Below, in pieces: positions 11,906 through 24,339 of a stretch of DNA of 64,000 nt (position 1 is the stretch's first letter; every line of letters begins with the position of its first letter). The notes below the pieces were generated by a model. That model searched no databases, was not told where the DNA came from, and saw only the letters and a list, made by a program, of their open reading frames with translations. The DNA comes from Orbicella faveolata (taxonomy: Eukaryota > Cnidaria > Anthozoa > Scleractinia > Merulinidae): contig NW_018148785.1 of assembly GCF_002042975.1 (NCBI RefSeq), positions 321,837-385,836 on the forward strand, read 5' to 3'. A program made the translations under genes and the position numbers.

Positions 11906-14900
11906 GTGACATCTTTATTACGTTGTAATCATATTATAATAAGAAGGCTCTGATTGACCATGACACCACCCCCTCCCCTATCCGTGCACCGCACCCCTCC
12001 CATGCCCATAAACGCCAGCCTGTCAAGATAATCCAGATTAGTGTCAAAGTGTTATTAGTGTCATTTTATTCATTGCTGACTACTGGCAAGTCTCAAACCG
12101 GGTGACTTATCGCAAATTTTAACTTTAGAAGCTGACCTGTTAAAAATGCACCTCAAATGGGGGATTGAAATTTTAACAACTTTTTAATCTTTTTAATCTG
12201 CTTTTAAGTAAACGGAACCCGCACTGTGTGTCTTGCGAACTCTATGGTTGTTTGCAGAAGTGATCGCGTTGATGACAAACCAGAAGGTTACAAACGTTTT
12301 TTAAAACGTTTTTTTCCTTTAATAATCGTTAGAAACAAGCAAATTGTTATTCGGTCATGTGACACTTCCGCGTGACCATTCAGTTTCAACCTAGCGTGAC
12401 ACCATCTGGAGTGACTGTTGTTTCTTTGATCGCATAAGAGTACCGTGATTCGCAAAAAACGGTACATAATTTTCTGGCTATTTTTGTGATGTTCCTCGTA
12501 GGCGCTTACATATCTTTCCAACGTCAGTTTCTGAGCAAGAATAAGTTGATTTCTCACCCACGCTCTAACCCGTTTATTTTTGCTTAATGATAGACATTTT
12601 GTCAGGTCTCAAACCTCCTTGAAAACCTTCAAAGACTGAAATGGTGTCCAAGGAAAAACATAAAACATTATGTAGGGAGTGCACGCTTAGAATTCATGTT
12701 TACTGTAATTTGTTCTTACAGCGCTTCAACAAAACGCAAAAAGAAGAAGCTAAACCGGCTTGGGTAACTCCTAACTTGAAGAAAACAGCCAGACCAGGAG
12801 GAGTACCCAGGAGGGAAATTAACACTCTTTCACGCGCTACTCCAAATAAGGTCTCCGAAGATGCAGACACCGACAAGAAGACAAATGCGACTAAATCTCT
12901 CTCCAGAGGATTAGCAGCCCTTCTTGAACGGGATCAATCATTTAGTACTCAAAATATGCAGGATAGCAATTGCGAAGATAAGAAGGAAGAGAAAACAGAA
13001 ACAGATGGGCATTCCAACATGATTAGCACTGACAGAAAAAGCGGTAATGATCAAGCGAAAACAGAAAATTCCAAAACCGATTCTAAACCACCATCATCCA
13101 CTCAGCGGTCATTCCACAAGGCTCCGCAGGTTAAACTGGTTCAAACCGGTTCTGTGACTGATGATTCCAAACAGTCGTCAACGCCACAACGGTCTGTGCA
13201 CAAGGCCCCACAGATTCAACAGGCTCAATCTGGTTTAGTTACTGACATAGCAAAACCGATCGCCCATCAAAACGGAGAAGTGGTTCCCTTGAAAAAAGCC
13301 GTACAGGAAGGAAAAGTCACCCAGGTGAAGCCCGCCACGCAGTCCTACGTGGCTAAAGCTCCGGTAATTGTTCAGGGAAGAAAGATTGGTCCCGAGGGCG
13401 TTCCCGAGAAGACCAATGAGGAGGAAAATACTGGTAAAAAGGCTGATATAATTACGCCATCTATAAAAGCCTCGCCATTTATTAATCACAAAGAAGTGGA
13501 AGAGAGGGCTCCTACTAAGGTGCTAAAAAGCTCACCGATCAAAATAGTCAATGGTGTCGATGATGGGAAGAAAAGTGAAGTGGTTACAGCAAGAGATTCT
13601 TCTACTAAGGCAGCAAAAGTTAATCAACACACGACAGAAGAATCGGACAAAGAAACCGCGGAATTCCTTAAAAACGAAATCGAACGAATCAAGACCGAGC
13701 ATGTAGCAGAGGTAACTAAATACCAAGAAACGATAAAGGAGATGAAACATCAAATTGAACAAGCAAAAGAAATGACAAACTCTGAAGGAACAGCAGGGAG
13801 TGAAACATCTTCAGATCTCTCTAGATCAAGTTCCGTGTCCAGTTTGTCACCTCCACCCCCACCACCGCCTCCTCCTCCTCCAGCTCCAACAGGGCCCCCT
13901 GCTCCACCACCTCCACCACCCCCTGGGGCAATAAGTCCTCCTCCACCACCTCCCCCTCTTCCTGGTGGCGGACCGCCACCTCCGCCACCTCCAATGGGTC
14001 CTGGCGCACGTCGCCTGGCAGGAGGAGCCAAGCCGACGAAAGCTGCCATCAAACCCGATGTGGAAATGAAACCACTGTTTTGGACAAGAATATTAATATC
14101 AGGTTGGTTTTTTAAATAGTTTGTTTTTGTATCGTCTTGCCTGAGAATTAAACAACTAGATTACCTGCGACATACTCTATTTAAGATTTCTCGGAAAAAA
14201 ACCCTTACTACATGGGAAGCACGAGGGGATTCTTATATGAGACGAACACAACAGAGAAATTAGACCTGATCACAGTTTGCAGTCTTCTTTGGACTCAAGT
14301 ATGAAGACATGACAATTCTAAAAGCTTAGCTTGGTATTGGAATCCTGTTTTTGTGTTTGTTTCAGATGAACAAGATGGTGGTGACCTAAACAACAACAAA
14401 CCCAAGAACATCATTTGGAAACACGTGACGGAGATGGATTTTAACAGAAAAGAGTTCCAAAAGTATGGCGTTTATTTGTTTTTTCTGTTGCGAGTTAGAT
14501 GCAGTGTGTGTGAATGCGTCAGAATGCATCAGAGAAAAGGTTCATAACTTTCCAGATGCCAGAATAAGAGAGGACTTGAACAGAACAATTGTCTATTTTC
14601 TGTACAGGTTGTTTGGACGCAAAGGCAAAAAGAAGTCTAAGTGTGATAGGAGGAGCACTCTTAAAGATGATAGCCACTTCTCACATTCAAAAGGTCCACA
14701 TGTAAGTGTTCATCGTCAAAACTTTGTCTTGGTCTTAACATCTGTACCTTGTCTAATTTCTTGACTAAGGGAGGTGCGCTGGCCTAATGGTTAACGCGGT
14801 AGACTCCGGTTTGACGATCCGGCTTGAGTAATTGCCTTGTGTTCGTGAGCAACGCAACACTGTTACAATGCTTCTCTCTACTCAGGTGCATAAATGGATA

Positions 14901-17900
14901 TCGGCAAACTAAATGCAGGGGGGAAACTCTCCAATGAACTAGCATTCTACCCAGGGTGGAGTAACAATCCCCTGCTCGTTTGATGCTTCACGGCAAACTG
15001 GAATAGGCCGTAGCGGGATGGGCGGACACGCCGCCCGATGCAAACTTAACCTTGTTATCAATCACTTACCTACCTTGTAGTATTCTGATTCTTGGTGTAT
15101 CTTGCTCGTTTCTAGGCCGCCAAGCTGCTTGATAATGGCCGATCTCAGACTATTGGTATTATCATGAGCAGCCTGAGCTGTCAACTGGAGGACATCAGAG
15201 ACGCCGTCTACAAAATGGATACCTCTGTCATTGACATGGACGGGTAAGGCAACATACATAACGTGTCACATTCCCACAAGGATATCACCCTCATTCCATG
15301 TTTCAATACGGTACTAGCGGTGATGCACGCTCGTGATAAAAAAAGGTACAAAACTCTGACCTTTTCTAGTACCAATCTGGCCATTCCATTTCAAATTTCC
15401 ACAACGCCGCTATGCATTCAAGTAGCAGTTAACCGCAAATCTCTCGTCTGTAATTTAAAATTTGATTCTTGGTCAGCAAGCGTTAATCACTCATCAATTG
15501 AAGATTTTGGAATTGGTACCTTTTAAGGATGATCATGAAATTTAGCATTCTTTCCACCAGGTTCAGCAACACCGTAACAGCTGTTCATGGCTTTTCAATC
15601 CACACTTATGTATACATTTTCATTCTTGGTAGCCACAGACATCTTGTTTCTAAGGGACCCGTAACGCACAAATGCCCTTAATTAGTGAATACATGTTTAG
15701 CTAAGTCTTCAAGTTTTGACTTTAGACACCAAAATCAACTTGGTAAAGCCGCAGCTTCCTGTTTTAAGCACAGACTTGATTTTCAGCGTCAGAAATTTCC
15801 AATGTCCCACCCATTTGTCACATGAAACTATGTTCGGTATTAAATTATTCATTTTCACACCAAAGTACTTTTGTGCTTTTGAATTTTTTACAAGGGCATC
15901 TTATACGTTTCACCTGCAGATTGAAAGCTTTGTACGACATTCGCCCAAAAGCAGATGAAATCGAAATGATTACAAAATATCAACAAGATAATCCAAACGG
16001 TAAGTCTTGGTAAACTATGTTAATTTCTCTTTCGTAATTGTGCGCAAAGCAGGCAGAAATTTCTTCTCGCATTTCGATTAGGTTTTACTTATGATCTACC
16101 GGAGGATAGAGGTTAGTTTCTTTATTACATAAAACAAATAGATGCCATGTTGCCGTGCGTCTGTTCCGTAAAAGATCACAAAAGACGTTAAACTGTGGTA
16201 AGAACGTCAGTGACACTCTCGGCTATCGTTCCGTGTGCCACCTTTTTTGTTCTTACCACATTTTCACGTTATCCGTGATCTATGATCTGAACAAACGCAC
16301 GGCAACATGGTATCTATTTGTTAAGTGGAAAATAGTTTTCAAATAGAAGATCCAACTAATAAACTTGTATGACTGATTTATACTTATTCGCTTTTGCGTC
16401 TCTGAGCTTAACTCATCTTCTTTGTGTTCTCTGCTTGGTTTTTTGTTTTCAGTTCCCCTAGACAAACCAGAGGAATTCTTACTTCAAATACATAAGATGG
16501 ATCACTTTGCAGAACGACTGGAGTGCTGGCTAACCAGAAATAAATTCAAGGAAACCTTAACGGCCATTGGTAAGGCCATGCCTATGTATAAGAATACAGT
16601 GTAACTTAAAAGGGCGAAGGGATAGGGCTGGAACAGTCGTTGCACCTCGGTTTGATCTTTACCCCTGGGGTACGAACGTGTGTTTGTTTACTTTAGCGTC
16701 AAACGTCAGTGCGGAGTTGTGGCCTTGGAACTACATGTATTCTGTATGTTCTTGTGAGTGCAGCCGAATGCAAGGAGACGATGGGAGATGGAATCGGCTA
16801 ATTGATCAATTAATTAATGACTAACTGATTACTTATTTATTACTAATTAATTACTTTTTTCTTTTCTTCTCTTTAGACAGAAGATTATCTGCCATATGCG
16901 AGGCTAGCAGTTTGCTTCGCACAAAGTAAGTACCCCGGTCACTAACAAAACAGACTGATGGCCAGATGATTTGGTTAACAATTTGTATCAGTAACACTAC
17001 TAACGATCTGGATGGCCATAAGACTTCTAGTAGACCAATGCAAAAAAACATATTTTTTTCATTTAGAGTTTTTTTTATTATTTCAGCGACGACTTGTCAT
17101 TTGTTTTGTCCATAATCCTGACTCTTGGAAACTTCATGAATGGAGGCACGAACAGAGGACAAGCAGACGGGTTCCAGTTGAGCGTTCTTAATAAAATTAG
17201 AGATGTCAAAACACAGGTGGGTAAAGACTGCGAGAATAGATGTACGATTAATGTCACATAAATGCGCCTTGATTTACTTAAACCGACCACATTTTCCACC
17301 GTGGGGGGGAAGGGAGACTCCTATAAAGGACGGTTGTTCCCGTCGTAAGTTTTAGGGGCTAAAACTGAGCGATTTTGGTACCTCTTACGGTGTTCACTGT
17401 TCAGCCTCAAAGGTCCACAGGGGGAAAAAAAAATCAAGCCACACCCAAAAAACAGGATCTCGGTACCTCTTCGGGGTTCTTTTCAAAATTTCTGAAGAAC
17501 ATCTTCGTCCTTTTTATATAGGAGTTCCGCCCCCGGGATTTTTCCCTTGTCGCTACTTTTTTAACCAAAGTAGCCACTTCGATATCAAGTGAAAAGACGT
17601 TCCCCATTCGTCCATTTCAATTGGGAAGCCGACAAAATTCAGTTACCTTATTTTATTGTTAATTTTGCTTCAGGACAATGAGTCGAATCTTATGAAATAC
17701 CTCGTGCAAGTCTACTGTGACAAGAGACATGGAGGCGAGAGAGGGGACTTTAACCTACCAGACCCTTACTCCATCCTCGCTGCTGCTCAGGTAAATTAAT
17801 TTAATTTTGATTTAAGCACATAATTAAGTTCCTTATTCGTCAACAGGATCTAACGGTTTTTTCCCTTTAAAAGCGTTTTATTCAGTTTTGAGCCAGTTAC

Positions 17901-20900
17901 ACGTGGCATCAACACGACTAGCTGCTGAATAACAAGGATATTCACTACACGAAATCCTGCTCTCACATTTCTATGAAGTCAGACTCCGTCACGTATTTTT
18001 GTTGTAAATACCACAGTATTTTTAATGTTGGTTATATCCAGGGAAATTGGAGCTAGTGTACAATTTAGAAGAAATGTGCTTTCATCGAGCGAAATATGGT
18101 CAAACTGGGCTCTTTGTAGACTATTGTGAATAGAGGATAACAATTCAATCTTACCATCATGTGCGCAGATGGTGGTCTGGTTTATAGTAGACCTCTTGCT
18201 ATGCCACCCAATATCTCTAACCACTACGTAGGGTAAAAATAAATGAAATTTTTATTTATCTACGAGACACTAAAAAAGTTTATGTGCATCAAGATCGAAT
18301 GAGAAATTGGAGAGTTGGTTTTTTGTGGAGGGCAAAAAAACGGAAAACCCGGAGTAAAACTTTCGAGCTAAGACGAGATCCAAACTCAACCCATTACTAA
18401 CGCCTGGTCCAGGATTCGAACCCAGGCCACGTTGGCAGGAGGCGAGCGCCCTCGTCACCGTACCACCTCTGCTCCCAGTAATGTACGTAAGGGAATAGAA
18501 TTGCAGCCATTAGTTCCTAGGGGACTTCCTACAAGAGTGATAAGCTAAAATAATTTCTCTCTTTCACAGGTTTCATTCAAGGATATCAAAGCAGGTAATT
18601 TTGTTTTTTCTTTGTGATGGTATGTTTATACCTTTACGATTACTCCATCATTTCTTCTTCCAAAAGTTTGATGTTTTTGTTCCTCATTGGGTTCGAAATC
18701 TCATCTTCTTTGCTCTTTTTATTTCAGAACTCGCTGAAGCTAAGATATCGTTAGCAACCTGTAAGGCCAAGGTGAGTTGGTTTTCAGCAGTTCGTTTACA
18801 GTTAGCAACCTAAAACTTTTTGTCCAAGTTTCTCAGCTTTTTTCTGTCCAAATCCCAATTTCATTCCCATTTTTTTGTTTGGTGATTCTCAGTCCCAGTG
18901 AAAAAAAAAATAGGCGACTCCCACTTTCCGTTTTACCCCTTCAGGGCCTTGGTAACATCGTTGAAATTTAAACATAGTTAACTAGGAGACTTCTTTCTGT
19001 TTGCAGTCCGAAATGGTACTTGTAGGAGATAATCCAGAGCATCGAGAGCCGTTTGAAAGTTTTGTGAAAGAATATTTGCAAACAGGTGAGCACATCATTT
19101 TTGCCTTTCAGCAGCAGTTTTAATATTTCTCAACAAAGCAGACCCCGCTACCCTTATGACGTTTATCAACAACTGAGCTGGTTTCTGGCTAAATTGTTCA
19201 TCCTTTTGGAAAATCACCTTACACTTTCACCATTTTTATCCATTCCAGGGGAAAAGGAGCTTTCTCGCTTACAAAAAAAGGTTCAAGCAACGACGGAAGA
19301 TTTCAAGGAAGTGGTGGATTATTTCCAGTATACTGGCGAAGGAGAGGAGGTGAGTATGTTTTTCTCGTACTCAGATCTCACTCTGCTTGGCCGTTGGAGA
19401 TCTCTGTCCGGAATAAACTCTGTTTTTCTCGTACAATTCACGCTTTGCTGTTGTCGTTGTAACTTTCTTTACAAATTTCTCTTTTAGGTTACCCCGCCAT
19501 TATTTTTCGGCATTTGGGGAAATTTCCTAGAGGTTTTCAAGAACTTTTGGAAGGTATGAAGCTTCGTATTCTAATGCATTTTGTCTTTGTACATGTTTGC
19601 GCCGAGTATTTTATTATTATTATTATTATTTTGTTATTTTTCTTTTTTTTTTATTGTCACTCACACTGGTTACATAGTAATACAGCTACTTACACCTCTT
19701 TGCGCCAGATTTAATTCTAACGGATTTAATTATATGATGTACATTTATTTCGTTACATTTTTATTATTTAAACTTTTCCTGCTTTGGTTGCCGTATTTTC
19801 ACTAACATTTTGTTAATAGTTTTCGATCTAAGTACCCTTTCAAAACCTTAACATGTTAAGTGGAACCCCAAGATTTACAAGCTACTAATTGTTTCTGAAT
19901 GCGTCGCATATTCATAAATTGACTTTCTTTCTCTGAGTTACAGGTTTAAGATTATACTATTATCCCAATGCACTAATGTTTCTAATTTCTCTCAGCATTT
20001 CTCTCCAGCTTTACGTGATACGGTCGCGAATAGGCCCTTTGCATGATCCGGTCACATGGTACGGAATTAATTATGCTGGGACGCAAGTTACACAGTGGGA
20101 CTTTCAAAACAAAGGAAAGTCGGGCTGGACTGGTACGAGTTCCTTTGTTTTGGAAATCCCACCGTGTAACTTGTGTCCCAGCATAATTAAATCCGTACCA
20201 TGTGACCGGATCGTGCAAAGGGCCTATTAGTCCCTTATTTGTCACACTGTTCTTGTGCATTCATTGGTCATGTGTTCACCTCTCGTTCCTATACAGTCGC
20301 GTGCTCATTCAACATGGCGTTTAACACTTATCAACTCATTTAATCGCACTTTGTATCATTGCTTTAGCCAATCAGAGCGCTAATGCTTTCACTAACAATG
20401 AACTAACATTGCTCTTATCTCTAGCCTGATACGGGAGAGACTTTGGATGCTAATGAGAAACTATTGTTGATAACTAAGGTAGCTCAAATAAACACAAACA
20501 TATACTGGTAAATAATTACGTAACAAAACTTAATTAATCAAATAAGAGTATTTGCGGTTAACAAACATTTTGACCAATAATTTTTGACATTAATTTCTCA
20601 ATCAAATTAAATTATAATTTCTGTTGAAGTGTTTAATTGTTAAAGAGTTGCATTACACCTTGTTTTAATTTGTAACAATAGTAGAGCAGGTTTCTCCTAA
20701 ATGTCAAAAAGTAGATCTAAACCCAATTGCTTTGGGTTTGCATAACCACGCTAAGTGATTGGCTTTAAAAAAAACGCGCCGCTTTTTCATCCAATCAGAA
20801 GTAAAACCAAAACCAATCATGACTCGCTCGTACACGTTTTCCCGCGCTTTGCGCCAGCTGCATGTATTTACATTGAACTTGGATTGGTTTGCTGGATTGT

Positions 20901-22122
20901 CTGTGTTATTTTTTCGATTGGCCAGAGTGATTCCTTTGGTTTTGGTTTTACGACACTCAATTGAAACAAACTCCAAGGTGACTTACTATTTCCTTTTTAC
21001 ACGCTGCTGAATTTTTCTATTTTATGTAATTTTGATTTTTTTTTTTAACAGTGGAGGGAATAATAAACACCTGATAAACATATAACTGAACATAACCATT
21101 AAAATATTGAATGAAACAAAATGTCGCCACTTTGGAAACGAAGCGAAATCTGAGGCGAGTATCATCTCGTGGTGGCTTCTGGAACCGTTTCTAGGGACAA
21201 AACAAAAGATGAGAACCTCTATTTTGTCCAGAAACGGTCCCACAAGTCACTGTGAGATAATACTCGCCTCAGACGTCTCCTCATTTCTAAAGTGGCGATC
21301 AAGATATAAAAAGACCTTTAATCTCAACTCTATGAAATATTGATTTAAAACAGGAATGGTTGATTATGTAAACCGGTAGTGTTTTAAAAAGGAATTAATT
21401 CGTCACTTTTGAGTCTGGAAATGAGATTTAAATAAAATTTCGTAACTGGATAGCTTGAGCTTGAGTATGGTAGCCTCGTCAGAGAACGAAACTGATCAAA
21501 TGCCGTTTCATCGTGAAACCACTGGCGACTTTTTGCTGCTTTATAAGACAATATCTAAAACGTTATATTATTGTCTATTTTAAGGCCGAACAGGTCAACC
21601 TAGCCAAACGGACATTCCGTAATGCTGAGCATCTCAAACAGGTTTGTTGTGGTTATGTTAATCAATATTTATTATCATGATGTAGATAGGGCGAATATTT
21701 TTTTTTTTCTCAGAGGAAAACAATTCCACTCCACCGCACTGCTAAGCATGTTTCATTTCAATTGTCCACACTAGGGCGTCATCCGCATAACCAAACTCTA
21801 CAGCAAAATAACCAGGACTGCGTGACAATACTGTTCAATGTAGCTTTCATTTGTCAGAAGAGTCATAAGCTCAGATTCCATCCCCGAAAATTAAAGAACT
21901 CGAGTGGTACAATAAACAGTGCCAAATAAGATTATTTTCTCTGTAGTTTCGATCGAGTTTGAATTGTCTCGATCAATGGCCTAGCCTTTTGTATTCTTAT
22001 TCTTATTCTTATCCATTCTGGGTTTTTTTTCTCAGATAAGAGCGACGGCTACCAAATTCAAGAAACGCAGGACCAGCGACGTAGAAGAACCGAGCAGGAG
22101 TCGATCAGTAACTCACACATAG
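11642..22122 (+). CDS. FMN: FMN-type formin with N-terminal DEP-like domain (5' end open)
   Basis: Actin nucleator and elongator. Exons: 11642-11905, 12722-14102, 14366-14462, 14608-14701, 15116-15243, 15920-15999, 16453-16569, 16877-16925, 17087-17216, 17674-17790, 18570-18594, 18728-18771, 19007-19085, 19249-19349, 19488-19553, 20425-20478, 21585-21641, 22036-22122. All junctions are GT-AG and the phases agree; the seen part encodes 989 aa. Order: DEP-like fold; a charged linker with a 28-residue duplication; a short coiled coil (NEIERIKTEHVAEVTKY); FH1 with four proline runs; FH2 from MKPLFWTRI. FH2 marks are GRSQTIGIIMSSL, LDKPEEFLLQI, LGNFMNGGTNRGQADGFQL and FGIWGNFLEVFKNFWK, which match the FMN1/FMN2/cappuccino class rather than DIA, DAAM, FMNL or FHDC1. 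The tail is short and basic (KFKKRR), where FMN proteins bind Spire. No DAD was seen. An ATG at 12641 is in frame with exon 12722 and could start a form without DEP. Confidence 0.88.
13079..13246 (+). repeat. Tandem 84-bp duplication inside the formin linker
   Basis: Two in-frame 28-codon units, 13079-13162 and 13163-13246. Both start DSK, contain QRS(F/V)HKAPQ and end VTD. The copies have diverged, so the duplication is not recent. Confidence 0.8.
13850..13993 (+). other. FH1 proline-rich segment of the formin
   Basis: Four polyproline runs of about 11, 7, 7 and 7 residues, separated by short Gly/Ala/Thr spacers, directly before FH2. FH1 tracks bind profilin-actin and feed the FH2 dimer. 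The reverse strand is open here only because CCN codons read as GGN. Confidence 0.92.
14769..15055 (+). mobile_element. tRNA-derived SINE, family A, copy 1
   Basis: The tRNA-like head has an A-box region (TGGCCTAATGGTTAACGCGG) and a decayed B box near 14816-14829. The body (CTCAGGTGCATAAATGGATA, ATGAACTAGCATTCTACCC) matches the copy at 52955. It sits in a formin intron, sense orientation. The right end is approximate. Confidence 0.75.
17301..17545. mobile_element. MITE in formin intron
   Basis: Left arm GGGAGACTCCTATAAAGGACG and right arm CGTCCTTTTTATATAGGAG, with no coding capacity between them. The arms lie between exons ending at 17216 and starting at 17674. Family unassigned. Confidence 0.65.
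18294..18478 (-). mobile_element. tRNA-derived SINE, family B, copy 1
   Basis: On the minus strand a tRNA-like head (GGTGGTACGGTGACGAGGG) is followed by a perfect B-box core GGGTTCGAATCC at 18412-18423. The body ends in a word whose plus-strand form is TTTTTTGTGGAGGGC, shared with the copy at 36243-36484. It is antisense within a formin intron. Confidence 0.8.
20029..20228. mobile_element. 200-bp foldback MITE
   Basis: Nearly the whole element is two arms of about 85 bp. The left begins AATAGGCCCTTTGCATGATC and the right ends in the inverted form; shared inner words include CCGGTCACATGGTACGGA and TTATGCTGGGAC. It lies in a formin intron. Confidence 0.88.
20425..20478 (+). other. Small phase-0 formin exon, possible cassette
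   Basis: 54 bp between acceptor TTATCTCTAG and donor GTAGCT, encoding PDTGETLDANEKLLLITK. The KLLL core corresponds to the KENKLLLQERVKEAE region after FWK in vertebrate FMN proteins, so I include it. As it is phase 0 on both sides, skipping would keep the frame. Confidence 0.7.
20684..20975. mobile_element. CCAAT-rich MITE, copy 1
   Basis: Same family as 34550-34821: shared blocks CCAATCAGAAGTAAAACCAA, TTTTCCCGCGCTTTGCG and TTTTACGACACTCAATTGAA. The left end follows TA at 20682-20683. CCAAT or ATTGG boxes lie at 20758, 20791, 20813, 20883 and 20917. In a formin intron; the right end is decayed. Confidence 0.85.
21123..21299. mobile_element. Foldback MITE in formin intron
   Basis: Inverted arms of about 75 bp: TCGCCACTTTGGAAACGA and CTGAGGCGAGTATCATCTC at the left, against TACTCGCCTCAG and TCTAAAGTGGCGA at the right. 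No open frame of interest. Confidence 0.85.
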
Positions 22123-22514
22123 TCACGTGACTCACGTGCTGCGGTCGCAAAACGTCAATCATTTATTGTACTTTTAGTATTTATTAGATTATTCTTAGCT
22201 TTAATTGGGAGTAGGGAAAAAGAAAATGATGTAGCATCGACGATGAAGCGGTAGTTTATCGTGGACAGATCTTTAAGCCAATTTGGCTTGGATACAAAAA
22301 TTTGAAGGGGAAAAAGTTCCTTAATATAAATACGAAAAAAAATTAACAACTGAAGAGTTGAATAATTCTTGTATAGATAGAGCTCTTTTATCGTGATTCT
22401 GGGAGCTTGTTTTGCTTTCCTGTCTTTTCTCATTTTTACAGTTGGTTAAAACTGGGAAACTCGCGCGATCTTATTGTCTTTTGGCCAATCAGAATCAAAG
22501 CCCAGACTAACCCT

Positions 22515-22741
22515 GGAGCCTGTTTCTTGAAAGCCCCGAAAACTTTTCGGGCCCGTAAAGCCATTTTTAGATAATCTGTAAAAAACAGAAAGGTGTTTAC
22601 GCCTGAAATTTCTTATATGAAGGGAACTTCCGGTCATATTAAGAATATGTAAATAAAACAGTTCTGGAATGATAAGGTTTGAGATTTTGCTCCGGCTTTC
22701 CGGGTGCGAAAACTTTTCGGGACCTTCGAGAAACGAGCCCC
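22515..22741. mobile_element. MITE with CGAAAACTTTTCGGG ends
   Basis: The left end GGAGCCTGTTTCTTGAAAG is followed by CCCCGAAAACTTTTCGGG. The right end, inverted, reads GGGGCTCGTTTCTCGAAGG then TCCCGAAAAGTTTTCG. About 227 bp, non-coding. Confidence 0.85.
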
Positions 22742-23167
22742 TGATTGAATTTCTCGCGCTTTGCAACGCGCGTTTGCAACCGACTAGGGTTCACCGTTCG
22801 CTGCAGCTGGATTTGCCGCCAAAATAACATTAACTTTGTAAATATGCTGGTTTCCTTTCTCATTCAGTGGAACTAAACTTCCACTCACGAAAATAGTCCA
22901 AAGGATAAGCTTTACAGTTTTCATGAACATGTAAATCATTAGCGTGATCATAGTGAGGTATTGTAAATACATGGTAGTTCTATATCTATTTGCATGCGTG
23001 GGATAAGATAGATCTGATTTTTAGATTGGTAAGATGGGCTTTTGACAACTCTGCAGTTTATTTGTTGAACAGAACTTGTTTCTACATTATTTTAGCCATC
23101 TTTACTTTTTTAGCGGTAAACTGGTTCTCTGGGAGCTGGGAACTAGTAATATCGCTACTGGCTTTAA

Positions 23168-23549
23168 AGATGATTTCCAGTCCGTATTGCGCAGTCTCAG
23201 CACCCAATGTTTATACACATTATATTGGTCTCACTCGATAAAATGTGAATCGATGTTATTCGTTACGAACCACATACCTTATCTTTGAAGCCTGTCAAAT
23301 TCTTTTTCCAACAGCTTCATTGCTTTTTACAGCTGCGAAGTTGTTTCATCAAGTGATATGAGAAAGAACGTTAACGAAGCATAAAGCTTCGACCACTTCG
23401 CATCCATAATGGCGGTTGTTTTGAAACTTTGAATTTACTTCATGTAAGTAGTTGCTAAATGTTTACATTTTGTGATGTCGTAAACGAAACGATACAAAAA
23501 AACGCAAACAAACTCTTGAGAGTGCGCAGTACGGACTGGAAATCATCTG
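23168..23549. mobile_element. 382-bp inverted-repeat MITE
   Basis: Terminal inverted repeats of about 30 bp: AGATGATTTCCAGTCCGTA at the left and TACGGACTGGAAATCATCT at the right, extending inward through TGCGCA(G/C)TCTCA. No coding capacity. Confidence 0.85.
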
Positions 23550-24339
23550 TTAGTCAGTCAAGAAGAAACTTTTAGAATGTTCGTTGTTTTACAATCAACG
23601 TTACTCATTTTTGACATATTAATAGACAGTTTATTGTATAGAGTTTGTAATGTTTATCTGCAAAAGATTTTGTAGTCTTATTACAATGAGCGATATTGTA
23701 CAGACTAGTTTCACAATTTGCTTCAGTTAACAAAATAAGAACTATTTTGCATTCAGCGTAAGTGTTGAACCGATAGGTGCTTGTTTTTTGGCTTACTCAA
23801 GCGTTTAAAAAAACTCCCCTCTCAGTCCCTGATTCGGAGATATCACATATATTGATCTAAAATGTTACACTAACATTTGATGTGTGGGCAGTCACTTTCA
23901 TGTAACTCTTTGATGTGTTTCTGTTTAAATTATTATACACTCATTCCAGCTATTTCCAAAGCTGCCCCGACTATAAAGTTTCATCCTGTCACTCGTGCAG
24001 CAAGCGTGACAGATAACCCCACTCAGCAATATTCAGCAATCGTGATCGAGTTTTGTTTTAAGAAAATCGCTAAACAAAAATGAAACGATTATGTTACATT
24101 CACGTGATCAGTACGTGGTGCTGAACCGCGGCCAATAAAGTAGAATTTAAAAACAAAATATTTGTCTGGTTTTGAAAAAAAGTCCTTGTCAGTTTCTTTA
24201 TAGCGTGAGAACCATCAGCCCTGCCGGTTGCTGAACTCCATTGTATGATTATTACACCACGTATCTATGGGCAAATGTGTCCTGCCGCTAGTCATCAGGA
24301 ACAAAGGCTCATGCCCATTGGTTCAATCGCATCAAAGAT

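Noticed and set aside
12641-12721. ATG at 12641 as the true formin start
   Set aside because: The segment before 12722 ends in a good acceptor (TTTGTTCTTACAG) and reads unlike the linker; kept only as a possible alternative start.
13750-14052. Gly-rich open frame on the minus strand
   Set aside because: It is the complement of the FH1 proline codons of the formin; no independent support.
22516-22741. CGAAAACTTTTCGGG hairpins as transcription terminators
   Set aside because: Intrinsic hairpin terminators are a bacterial feature; here they are MITE ends in an animal genome.
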